Positions 11,770 to 18,697 of a DNA stretch of 64,000 nt are shown piece after piece. The stretch's first letter is position 1; every line of letters starts with the position of its first letter. Under the pieces are notes generated by a model. The model worked only from the letters and a program-made list of their open reading frames with translations. It searched no databases and had not been told where the DNA came from. The stretch is from the NCBI GenBank assembly GCA_004379165.1, contig NKXK01000022.1, forward strand, positions 1 through 64,000, written 5' to 3'. The translations under genes and the position numbers were made by a program. The stretch is from Rhodocyclaceae bacterium (GTDB lineage: Bacteria; Pseudomonadota; Gammaproteobacteria; Burkholderiales; Rhodocyclaceae).

Positions 11770-12042
11770 GTGTTGGCGGATTTTTTCAGCAAACGGTTTG
11801 GCAAGAATGTGTGGGTGACCAATCACGCTCGGGAAAGTATGCAACGTCGGAATATTGATGTTGCCACGCTGGAACGGGTCATCGAGGAAGGCGAAATAAA
11901 ACGCCGTGACGAGGTGAATTTGTGGGTTTTCACACAAATCCAAGAGCGGGCCGACAACTTAATTTGCGCCGCCGTTGTCGAACAGGCTGCGGTGGTAATT
12001 AAGACGGTCATGGTTAATTGGGAACCGGAGGACGAAGCATGA
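11770..12042 (+). CDS. DUF4258 domain protein (toxin-like)
   Basis: A 90-residue protein of the DUF4258 type, a small RelE/BrnT-like fold often found as the toxin partner in two-gene cassettes. Typical features are VTNHARESMQRRNIDVATLERVIEEGEI and the C-terminal strand VVIKTVMVNW. Either GTG 11770 or TTG 11773 could start it; AAGGAG at 11761-11766 gives better spacing to TTG. It overlaps the next gene by 4 bases. Toxicity is inferred from family and arrangement only. Confidence 0.7.
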   Translation: MLADFFSKRFGKNVWVTNHARESMQRRNIDVATLERVIEEGEIKRRDEVNLWVFTQIQERADNLICAAVVEQAAVVIKTVMVNWEPEDEA

Positions 12043-12242
12043 GAATCAAGTACGATGACCAGGACGACATCCTATTCATTGAGTTCTCCAAAGAACCCAT
12101 CATCAAGGATGTTTCGCATGGCTGGAACGTCAATGTCGGCTACGCGGCAAACGGAATCGCTGAAATAACGATTCTTGACGCCAAGGCGGCTGGCTACTGG
12201 CCTCTGGAAAACGCTAAGGATTTGCTGCATCTCGCAGCCTAG
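12039..12242 (+). CDS. DUF2283 family protein (probable partner of DUF4258)
   Basis: A 67-residue protein with the DUF2283 pattern: MRIKYDDQDDILFIEFS, then GWNVNVGYAANGIAEITILDAK. The ATG overlaps the stop of the DUF4258 gene (ATGA). DUF2283 genes are commonly paired with DUF4258 genes, which suggests an antitoxin-like or stabilising role, though the pair is poorly characterised. Confidence 0.75.
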   Translation: MRIKYDDQDDILFIEFSKEPIIKDVSHGWNVNVGYAANGIAEITILDAKAAGYWPLENAKDLLHLAA

Positions 12243-12394
12243 TCCAAGCATCAAACTTCAACCCCCGCGCAGAACTGCCGGGGGTTCTACGTCTACGGGA
12301 TTGGCCGAGTTCATGGAGGCCAGAGAGATTCAGAATGCCCGTCATTGCAAATTCCAGATGTGAAAAACCGGCAGAACTGCACGGGGTCGAGAAG

Positions 12395-12625
12395 TTAAGT
12401 CGAGATAGTGCCTAGCAGGCCACCATCATTGATGTGCGTCACAAGGTCGCCATAACGAGCCGCAGATTTTTGGTACGCAGCCGTAAAAGCATTGGCCAGA
12501 AAACTGTGCTTTCCTCTTTCGTAAAACGCCAACAACCCATCCTCCAGACCGTAAATTACACGATCCGTCGGACTCCACTGTTTCCAGCCTACCTCAAGTG
12601 TCCCAAGAGTGTCCCATGGTGGATT
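12395..12625 (-). pseudogene. Orphan reading frame without a start codon
   Basis: On the minus strand 76 codons stay open up to the TAA at 12395, with coding-like text (SPTDRVIYGLEDGLLAFYE, then GKHSFLANAFTAAYQKSAAR, then YGDLVTHINDGGLLG). No ATG, GTG or TTG opens it, and the frame is closed upstream by TGA at 12626-12628. It is probably the tail of an island gene that lost its 5' end. Family not recognised. Confidence 0.4.
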
Positions 12626-12645
12626 TCATGGGGTAGAAAAGAAAA

Positions 12646-12669
12646 AAGGCTTTCCGCCTGGAAAGCCTT
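12646..12669 (-). terminator. Terminator of tRNA-Leu
   Basis: A perfect 10-bp stem (AAGGCTTTCC with GGAAAGCCTT) followed on the minus strand by TTTTCTTTTC, 14 bases after the tRNA CCA end. Confidence 0.85.
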
Positions 12670-12682
12670 GTCTCTCAATGCT

Positions 12683-12767
12683 TGGTGCCCCGAGCCAGAC
12701 TCGAACTGGCACACCTTTCGGCGGCGGATTTTGAATCCGCTGCGTCTACCGATTCCGCCATCGGGGC
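12683..12767 (-). tRNA. tRNA-Leu (anticodon CAA)
   Basis: An 85-base class II tRNA with an encoded CCA end. The acceptor arms GCCCCGA and TCGGGGC pair. The anticodon stem-loop is GCGGA-TTCAAAA-TCCGC, giving anticodon CAA (leucine UUG). A variable arm and a GTTCGAGTC T-loop are present. Its 3' 57 bases served as the integration site of the adjacent island and were rebuilt by it. Confidence 0.96.
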
Positions 12768-12792
12768 GATTGGAGGCCGGATTATCCCTGAA

Positions 12793-13194
12793 TCACTTCT
12801 TTGGTTCAAGCGAATCCGCACACGGGAAGCTGCGGGACAGCGAACTGGCAACCAGTGTCGCCGTGTTGACCCCGGTATTCGATGGCACCCGGTCGAAGCC
12901 ACCGAGCACGGCGCGGACGAGGCGCGATGACAGGTCTGGCGTTTTCGGCAGGCAGAACGCGTTGAGCTTGACCCCGACCTTCTCGGACAGGAAATCGCCG
13001 ATGGCGTAACCGTCGGCAAACCCGGCAAGGTAGCCGATGCACCGGCCGCTACGGACCGACTGGTAGGGGTCGCTGCTCTTTTCGCCGGCGTAGAAGGCTT
13101 CAGCCGCCTGGCAATCCTCGCGCAGTTCCTGTCCGGTGTAGGCCTGGGCCTGGCCGGCGGCGAGCAGTGCTGCAATGAAGAGGATGTGTTTCAT
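12793..13194 (-). CDS. Rap1a/Tai-like secreted protein coupled to nirE
   Basis: A 133-residue exported protein with a cleavable signal peptide (MKHILFIAALLAAGQAQA). The mature part has the Rap1a/Tai-type pattern: an early Cys in REDCQAAEAFY, CIGYLAGFADGY, then FCLPK, and a final SFPCAD. The original family members are periplasmic immunity proteins against type VI amidase effectors, but many relatives have no effector partner. No effector gene lies nearby. Its ATG overlaps the nirE stop (ATGA), so it is made with a haem d1 enzyme, which makes an immunity role uncertain. Confidence 0.7.
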   Translation of the reverse strand: MKHILFIAALLAAGQAQAYTGQELREDCQAAEAFYAGEKSSDPYQSVRSGRCIGYLAGFADGYAIGDFLSEKVGVKLNAFCLPKTPDLSSRLVRAVLGGFDRVPSNTGVNTATLVASSLSRSFPCADSLEPKK

Positions 13195-13955
13195 GATTTC
13201 TCGAACCAGCTCAATTTCTCGTGCAGGCCAACGACACTGCCGACGACAATCAATGCCGGTGGCTTGATGCCGCTTTCGGCAATCAGGTGGGGCAGGGTGC
13301 CCAGCGTGCCGAGCAGCGTGTGCTGGTCAGGCAGGGTGCCGTTGCGGACGACGGCGGCCGCGGTCATCGACGGCAGGCCGTGGTTGATCATTTGCCGGCA
13401 GATTTCGGCAGCACCGCCGATGCCCATGTAGAAGACCACCGTTTGGTTCGGGCGGGCCAGTGCCGACCAGTCGAGATTGACGCTTTGGTCCTTGAGGTGG
13501 CCGGTGACAAAGGTCACAGCCTGGGCGTGATCGCGGTGGGTTAGCGGGAAGCCGGAATAGGCGCCGCAACCGGCGGCGGCGGTAACGCCGGGTACGACTT
13601 CGAACAGAACGCCGGAGGCAGCTAGGGTTTCGAGTTCTTCGCCGCCGCGGCCGAAAATGAACGGGTCGCCGCCCTTGAGACGGACGACCGACAGGCCCTC
13701 GCGGGCCAGATCGACCAGCAGTTGGTTGATTGCGTCCTGCGGCATCGTGTGTTTCGACGACTCCTTGCCGGCATAGATGCGGCGGGCGTCGTTGCGGGCG
13801 AGGTCCACGATGCCATCGCCGACCAGGTTGTCGTACACCAGCGCGTCGGCCCGGGCAATCAGACGAGCAGCCTTGACCGTCAGCAGTTCCGGATCGCCGG
13901 GACCGGCGCCGACCAGCCAGACCTTGCCCGGCTGCAGTTTTTGGATGGTAGTCAT
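13191..13955 (-). CDS. nirE: Uroporphyrinogen-III C-methyltransferase
   Basis: This 254-residue SAM-dependent enzyme methylates uroporphyrinogen III at C2 and C7 to give precorrin-2, the branch point to haem d1, sirohaem and cobalamin. Motifs are VWLVGAGPGDPELLTVKAA near the N-terminus and VVRLKGGDPFIFGRGGEE in the middle. The start at 13955 (MTTIQKL) is the one fitting the family; a longer frame reaches into the nirS control region. It diverges from nirS, so in this locus it most likely serves haem d1 synthesis; sequence alone cannot separate NirE from CobA/SumT. Confidence 0.9.
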   Translation of the reverse strand: MTTIQKLQPGKVWLVGAGPGDPELLTVKAARLIARADALVYDNLVGDGIVDLARNDARRIYAGKESSKHTMPQDAINQLLVDLAREGLSVVRLKGGDPFIFGRGGEELETLAASGVLFEVVPGVTAAAGCGAYSGFPLTHRDHAQAVTFVTGHLKDQSVNLDWSALARPNQTVVFYMGIGGAAEICRQMINHGLPSMTAAAVVRNGTLPDQHTLLGTLGTLPHLIAESGIKPPALIVVGSVVGLHEKLSWFEKS

Positions 13956-14115
13956 TTTTCTCTCGCTTTCCCTGGGGCGCCATCCTAATGCGTGAAGGTG
14001 CGCCTGCCAATAGACGCAGATCATGAAAAATCCAGCTACCTCCTTTGGGTGTTCGGAGTAATCCCTAAGAACTATAAGCGTATGAAAACCCAAATATTCC
14101 CGGCATCAAAAAAGC

Positions 14116-14129
14116 TTGATGGTTATCAA
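14116..14129. promoter_or_regulatory. FNR/Dnr box upstream of nirS
   Basis: A perfect TTGAT-N4-ATCAA palindrome (TTGATGGTTATCAA), centred 95 bases before the nirS start codon and between divergent nirE and nirS. The spacing fits a class II site with transcription starting near 14164. The Crp/Fnr-type regulator encoded at 51.9-52.6 kb is the obvious candidate ligand. Confidence 0.85.
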
Positions 14130-14217
14130 GGATTGGCGATTGATCGAAGCGCAACCTAGCGTCCATCGTGTTCAGGGGGTGTTTGACACGACTTTATTTT
14201 GATCAAGGAGAGGAAAG

Positions 14218-15900
14218 ATGAAGAAGTCTGTATCGGGGATGCTAGCTTTGAGTGCCATGGCTTTTGCGATGGGCGCGGCCTTTGCTCAGGATGCTGCCAA
14301 GGCGCCGGAAATGACGGCGGCCGAAAAGGAGCAGGCCAAGAAGATTTACTTTGAACGTTGCGCCGGTTGCCACGGTGTGCTGCGCAAGGGCGCCACCGGC
14401 AAGAACCTCGAGCCGCACTGGAGCAAGAAGGACAAGGATGGCAAGGTCACCGAGGGCGGCACGCTCAAGCTCGGTCAGAGCCGTCTGGAAAAGATCATCG
14501 GTTACGGTACCGATGGCGGCATGGTGAACTTCGACGACATCCTGACCAAGGAAGAAATCACCCTGATGTCGAAGTACATCCAGAACACCCCGGATGTCCC
14601 GCCCGAGTACAGCTTCAAGGATACGATGGATTCCTGGAAGGTCATCGTGCCGGTCGATCAGCGTCCGAAGAAGCAGATGAACAACTTCAACCTGAACAAC
14701 ATGTTCTCGGTCACCCTGCGTGACACCGGTGAAGTTGCCCTGATCGACGGCGATACCAAGGAAATCCGTTCCATTGTCAAGACCGGCTACGCTGTCCACA
14801 TTTCCCGCCTCTCTGCTTCAGGTCGTTATGTTTACGTGATCGGTCGCGATGGACGCCTGAGCCTGATTGACCTGTGGATGGAAAAACCGGCCGTTGTCGC
14901 CGAAGTCAAGATCGGCTTCGACGCCCGCTCGGTCGATACCTCCAAGTTCAAGGGTTATGAAGACAAGTATGCGGTAGCTGGCTCCTACTGGCCGCCCCAG
15001 TACGTGATCATGGACGGCGACACCCTGAAGCCGCGCAAGGTCGTTTCCACCCGTGGCATGACTGTCGATGGCGAATACCATCCGGAACCGCGCGTCGCTT
15101 CCATCGTCGCCTCTTTCATCAAGCCGGAATGGGTCATCAACATCAAGGAAACAGGCCAGATCCTGCTGGTCGATTACTCCGACATCGAAAACCTGAAGAC
15201 CACCACGGTCGGTTCTGCCAAGTTCCTGCATGACGGCGGCTGGGATGCATCCAAGCGTTACTTCCTGGTGGCCGCCAACGCCTCCAACAAGATCGCTGCG
15301 GTCGATACCAAGACCGGCAAGCTGGCGGCGCTGGTCGACACCGCGAAGATTCCGCACCCGGGTCGCGGCGCCAACTTCGTCCATCCGAAGTTCGGTCCGG
15401 TCTGGGCAACGGGTCACCTCGGTGCCGATGTTGTGACCCTGATCTCGACGCCGTCGGACAAGAAGGAACACGCCAAGTACAAGGAATACAACTGGAAGGT
15501 CGTTCAGGAGATGAAGCACGTTCCGGGCAACCTGTTCGTCAAGACCCATCCGAAGTCCAAGCACTTCTGGGCCGATGCGCCGCAGAACCCGGACAAGGAT
15601 CTGGCTGAATCCGTCGCCGTCTGGGATATGGCCGATCTGTCCAAGCCGAAGGCGATCCTGAATGTCGCCAAGGACTCCGGCCTGCCGCCGACCAAGGCCG
15701 TCAAGCGCGCCGTGCATCCGGAATACTCGGCTGACGGCAAGGAAGTCTGGATCTCCCTGTGGGGCGGCAAGACCGACCAGTCCGCCGTGGTTGTGTATGA
15801 CGACGCAACGCTCAAGGTCAAGAAGGTCATCACCGATCCGAAGATGATCACGCCGACCGGCAAGTTCAACGTCTATAACACCCAGCACGACATTTACTGA
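14218..15900 (+). CDS. nirS: Cytochrome cd1 nitrite reductase
   Basis: Periplasmic NirS reduces nitrite to nitric oxide. The 560-residue precursor has a signal peptide cut after AFA (about residue 23), a cytochrome c domain with CAGCH at residues 48-52, and an eight-bladed haem d1 propeller from about residue 135 on. Two d1-domain histidines expected at the active site lie in segments such as PHPGRGANFVHPKFGP and VHPEYSADG. It has a strong ribosome site (AGGAGAGG) and a Dnr box upstream. It heads the nir operon, and its haem d1 is made by the genes that follow and by nirE, nirJ and nirN. Confidence 0.98.
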   Translation: MKKSVSGMLALSAMAFAMGAAFAQDAAKAPEMTAAEKEQAKKIYFERCAGCHGVLRKGATGKNLEPHWSKKDKDGKVTEGGTLKLGQSRLEKIIGYGTDGGMVNFDDILTKEEITLMSKYIQNTPDVPPEYSFKDTMDSWKVIVPVDQRPKKQMNNFNLNNMFSVTLRDTGEVALIDGDTKEIRSIVKTGYAVHISRLSASGRYVYVIGRDGRLSLIDLWMEKPAVVAEVKIGFDARSVDTSKFKGYEDKYAVAGSYWPPQYVIMDGDTLKPRKVVSTRGMTVDGEYHPEPRVASIVASFIKPEWVINIKETGQILLVDYSDIENLKTTTVGSAKFLHDGGWDASKRYFLVAANASNKIAAVDTKTGKLAALVDTAKIPHPGRGANFVHPKFGPVWATGHLGADVVTLISTPSDKKEHAKYKEYNWKVVQEMKHVPGNLFVKTHPKSKHFWADAPQNPDKDLAESVAVWDMADLSKPKAILNVAKDSGLPPTKAVKRAVHPEYSADGKEVWISLWGGKTDQSAVVVYDDATLKVKKVITDPKMITPTGKFNVYNTQHDIY

Positions 15901-15932
15901 TCGGCTGCGGATCGTTTGATCTGAGGCAATTG

Positions 15933-15952
15933 ACGGGGGCGCAAGCCCCCGT
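15933..15952 (+). terminator. Stable hairpin after nirS
   Basis: A perfect stem (ACGGGGGC with GCCCCCGT) and GCAA tetraloop lacking a U-run. It is more likely an attenuator or mRNA-stabilising structure that sets nirS levels above the downstream genes than a full terminator. Confidence 0.5.
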
Positions 15953-16019
15953 ATTCTCTGGTGCGTCGGCATTCCGCAATGCCGGTTCGGCGACGCTCCG
16001 TGATTAGGAGACAAAGAGA

Positions 16020-16850
16020 ATGAACCAGAAACTGATGGTATCCCTGCTGCTTGCCGGCCTCGGCATGGGCGCGCAGCTGGCACACGCCGCACCGCCGGAC
16101 TGGAGCAAGGTGCCGGCGACCAAGATTCACGTTTTCCACCCCGGCCAGACCCCTTGGCAGTGGATCGAGAGCAAGGGCAAGCATGGCGGCAGCCGCGGGC
16201 TGGCGCGCGGCGAATCCTGTGCCGGCTGCCATGTCGAGGGCGGTGAACTCAATCTCGACATGTCGCGTCTGTCCGGCGAACTGGAAACCAAGGGCGCGCC
16301 GAAGACGATGACCTACCCGGTGAATGTGCAGGCCGCCTACGATGCCGACAACCTGTACCTGCGCCTGAGCTTCAAGGCCCCGGCCGGCGGTTTCGACAAG
16401 TCGGACAAGGACAACGAACTGAAGGCGACGGTGCTCTTCCCCAATGCCCAGATTCCGATGCCGGAACAGGTCGGCTGCTGGGCCACCTGCCATCAGGATC
16501 TGAAAACGATGAAGGATGGCAGCGACAAGACCAAGTATGTCGCCAGTGGCGCCTATGACCTGATGCAATGGGCAAGCAGTGGTAAGACATCGGATGGCAG
16601 CATTACCGACAAGCGGGCGATGGACGGTGGCAAGGCCGGCGTCAAGGCCGAAGGTGCCAAGTCCGGTGACACCTGGACGGTGACCTTCACCCGAAAGCTG
16701 GCCGGCGGGGTTGCACTCGCTGCCGGCAAGCCGGTTCAGTTCGGCATCGCAGTCCACGCCGACAATGCCGGTGGCCGTTTCCACCATGTCTCGCTTGGCC
16801 ATACCCTTGGCCTCGGTGCTGATGGTGACGTCAAGGCGGTCAAGCAGTAA
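16020..16850 (+). CDS. Cytochrome c-552/EB_dh-type haem protein (NirB-like)
   Basis: A 276-residue exported protein with a signal peptide (to about residue 23, AHA) and two potential haem sites: CAGCH at residues 67-71 and a CWATCH (C-x3-C-H) site near residue 152. The body (VQAAYDADNLYLRLSFKAP, then the beta-rich ending FGIAVHADNAGGRFHHVSLG) fits the haem-binding domain shared by cytochrome c-552 and ethylbenzene-dehydrogenase gamma subunits. In Pseudomonas stutzeri a di-haem c-552 called NirB lies next to nirS, so an electron-donor role to NirS is a reasonable inference. The symbol is withheld because nirB usually means an unrelated assimilatory enzyme. Confidence 0.8.
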   Translation: MNQKLMVSLLLAGLGMGAQLAHAAPPDWSKVPATKIHVFHPGQTPWQWIESKGKHGGSRGLARGESCAGCHVEGGELNLDMSRLSGELETKGAPKTMTYPVNVQAAYDADNLYLRLSFKAPAGGFDKSDKDNELKATVLFPNAQIPMPEQVGCWATCHQDLKTMKDGSDKTKYVASGAYDLMQWASSGKTSDGSITDKRAMDGGKAGVKAEGAKSGDTWTVTFTRKLAGGVALAAGKPVQFGIAVHADNAGGRFHHVSLGHTLGLGADGDVKAVKQ

Positions 16851-16855
16851 TCGCA

Positions 16856-17203
16856 ATGCCGGTACCGATCTCCCCGATCTTGCGAGCGACCCTGCGTTGC
16901 GTGCCGGCCCTGCTGGCATTCGCCGCCGGGCTCGCCGTCGCGCAGACGGTGCATGAGGTCGGTATCCGCGAATACCGTTTCGAGCCGGCCGAACTGCGTA
17001 TCAAGGCGGGCGATGCGGTGCGCTGGAGCAACCGGGAAAAGCGCACCAGCCACTCGGTCGTCTTCCCGGCGGAAGGCGGTCTGGAGTCGGAACGGATGTT
17101 TCCCGGCGAGTCCTGGCAACGGACCTTCGATCAACGCGGACGGCACGACTACCAGTGCGGCCCGCATCCGGAAATGAAAGGAGTTGTCCTTGTCGAGGAG
17201 TAG
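16856..17203 (+). CDS. Cupredoxin (plastocyanin/azurin-like blue copper protein)
   Basis: A 115-residue exported small copper protein. A signal peptide ends near AVA-QT (about residue 29). The cupredoxin core carries the first ligand His in SHSVVFP and the C-terminal cluster YQCGPHPEMKG with Cys, His and Met, the classic type 1 copper set. It follows the c-552 gene by 5 bases and overlaps nirC, so it belongs to the nir operon. A periplasmic electron carrier to NirS (the role azurin or pseudoazurin plays elsewhere) is the likely job, inferred from position. Confidence 0.88.
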   Translation: MPVPISPILRATLRCVPALLAFAAGLAVAQTVHEVGIREYRFEPAELRIKAGDAVRWSNREKRTSHSVVFPAEGGLESERMFPGESWQRTFDQRGRHDYQCGPHPEMKGVVLVEE

Positions 17204-17528
17204 TCTCGTTTTTGCCCTGTTTTCGGCGTTCACCGCAGCAGCCTCGGGTGCGTTCGCGGAAGCGAGCACGGCGCCCACGCCGGCGCGGCAGAAAGAGCTG
17301 GTGCATCTGGTGCGCCAGGACTGCGGTTCCTGCCACGGCATGACGCTGCAGGGCGGACTGGGCCCGGCGCTGCTGCCGGCCGATCTCAAGGACAAGCCGG
17401 CCGAAGGGTTGACGGCCACCATTTACTACGGCCGGCCGGGTACGCCCATGCCGCCGTGGAAGCAGTTCATGACCGAGGCCGAGGCGGCCTGGATTGTCGA
17501 TCAACTGATGCGCGAGTTTCCGAAATGA
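17190..17528 (+). CDS. nirC: Cytochrome c55x, NirC
   Basis: A 112-residue periplasmic mono-haem cytochrome with a signal peptide (cut near AFA-EA) and the haem motif CGSCH. LQGGLGPALLPADL and the late methionine stretch PGTPMPPWKQFM provide the sixth ligand. NirC is linked to haem d1 delivery or electron transfer in nir clusters. Start: TTG 17190 lies six bases after AAGGAG (17178-17183); TTG 17184 abuts that site. The gene overlaps the cupredoxin end by 14 bases. Much of the signal peptide (LVFALFSAFTAAA) is encoded by a sequence closely matching the dispersed repeat. Confidence 0.9.
   Translation: MSRSSLVFALFSAFTAAASGAFAEASTAPTPARQKELVHLVRQDCGSCHGMTLQGGLGPALLPADLKDKPAEGLTATIYYGRPGTPMPPWKQFMTEAEAAWIVDQLMREFPK
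17205..17241 (+). repeat. Dispersed repeat, copy 4 (forward, in the nirC signal sequence)
   Basis: Matches the consensus over TTTTTGCC, TTTTC and GTTCACCGCAGCAG with the usual spacing. Lies wholly inside nirC in frame. Confidence 0.65.
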
Positions 17529-18697
17529 CTTCCCTGCGTACTCTCTTTGCCGCCTGTGCGGCCCTCTTTCTCGCCGCTTGTGCCGGGCAGCAGTTGCGCG
17601 GTACCGGCGATCTCGGGATGGTCATTGAGCGGGCGAGCGGTCAGGTGACGCTGGTCAACACCAGCAGCCGCCAGGCCTATGCGCGGATCGATGGTTTGGG
17701 GGATCTCTCGCACGCCTCGGTCGTCTATTCACGCGACGGTCGTTACGCCTTCGTCTTCGGTCGCGATGGCGGCTTGAGCAAGGTCGATCTGCTGGAAGCG
17801 AAAATCGTCAAACGGGTGATCCAGTCGGGCAATGCGATTGGCGGCTCGATCTCGCAGGACGGCCGCATCGTCGTTGCGCAGAATTACACGCCAGGCGGCA
17901 TCAAGGCCTTCGATGCCGAGACGCTGGAACTGCTGTCCGAAGTGCCGGCCGAGTACGCGCCGGGCAAATATTCCAAGGTCGTCGGTCTGGCCGATTCGCC
18001 GGGCAACAAGTTTGTCTATGCGCTGTTCGACGGCGGCGAAATCTGGGTCAGCGATTTCAGCAATCCGCGCGCGCCGACAACATCGCGCTACCCTGCCGGC
18101 CTGCAACCCTACGACGGATTGGTGACACCGGATGGCCGCTACTTCCTCGCCGGCCTGTTCGGTGAGGATGGCGTCGCCATCCTCGATCTCTGGCAGCCGG
18201 AAAAGGGCGCGCGCAAGATTCTCGAAAACTACGGCCGCGGCCAGGAAAAACTGCCGGTCTTCAAGATGCCGCACCTGCGCGGCTGGTCAGTGGCCCAGGG
18301 CAAAGCCTACCTGCCGGCGATCGGTCGCCACGAGGTGCTGGTCGTCGACGTCGCGACCTGGAAGGAAGTCGGCCGCATTCCGGTGCGCGGTCAGCCGGTC
18401 TTTGTCATGGCGCGTCCGGACGGGCGTCAGGTCTGGGTCAATTTTGCCTTCCCCGATAATGGCAAGATGGATGTCATCGATACCCTGGCCGGCAAGGCGG
18501 TGCGCGCCTTCGAGCCGGGCAAGGGCATCCTGCACATGGAGTTTTCGCCGCGCGGCGAGCATTTGTGGCTCTCGGCCCGCGACGACAACAAGGTGCTGAT
18601 CATCGGCACCGAGCGTTTCGATACCGTCGGCGAGATTGCCGCCGCCAGCCCATCCGGCATATTCTTCACCAGCCGCGCCGCCCGGATCGGCTTCTGA
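17525..18697 (+). CDS. nirF: Haem d1 biosynthesis protein NirF
   Basis: NirF is a periplasmic propeller protein required for a late step of haem d1 formation (dihydro-haem d1 is the proposed product). The 390-residue protein has a lipoprotein signal with lipobox LAAC at residues 16-19, so it should be anchored to a membrane on the periplasmic side. The rest is a NirS-like propeller without a cytochrome c domain (GKYSKVVGLADSPGNKFVYAL, YDGLVTPDGRYFLAGLFGEDG, PHLRGWSVAQGKAYLPAIG). Its ATG overlaps the nirC stop, and its stop overlaps nirDL, indicating tight coupling. Confidence 0.95.
   Translation: MTSLRTLFAACAALFLAACAGQQLRGTGDLGMVIERASGQVTLVNTSSRQAYARIDGLGDLSHASVVYSRDGRYAFVFGRDGGLSKVDLLEAKIVKRVIQSGNAIGGSISQDGRIVVAQNYTPGGIKAFDAETLELLSEVPAEYAPGKYSKVVGLADSPGNKFVYALFDGGEIWVSDFSNPRAPTTSRYPAGLQPYDGLVTPDGRYFLAGLFGEDGVAILDLWQPEKGARKILENYGRGQEKLPVFKMPHLRGWSVAQGKAYLPAIGRHEVLVVDVATWKEVGRIPVRGQPVFVMARPDGRQVWVNFAFPDNGKMDVIDTLAGKAVRAFEPGKGILHMEFSPRGEHLWLSARDDNKVLIIGTERFDTVGEIAAASPSGIFFTSRAARIGF

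Larger units (their letters stand above)
10270..12681. mobile_element. Decayed genomic island inserted at tRNA-Leu
   Basis: The interval between the displaced tRNA fragment and the intact tRNA-Leu gene is an integrative-element footprint. It holds an AlpA-like DNA-binding gene, an ISL3-type transposase fragment, a broken hypothetical gene, a DUF4258/DUF2283 pair and an orphan reading frame. No integrase gene remains, so it can no longer move alone. Bases 10296-10491 hold no gene that I can see, only the short tandem motif TGCTGCAAAAGTGCTGCA near 10375. Confidence 0.75.
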
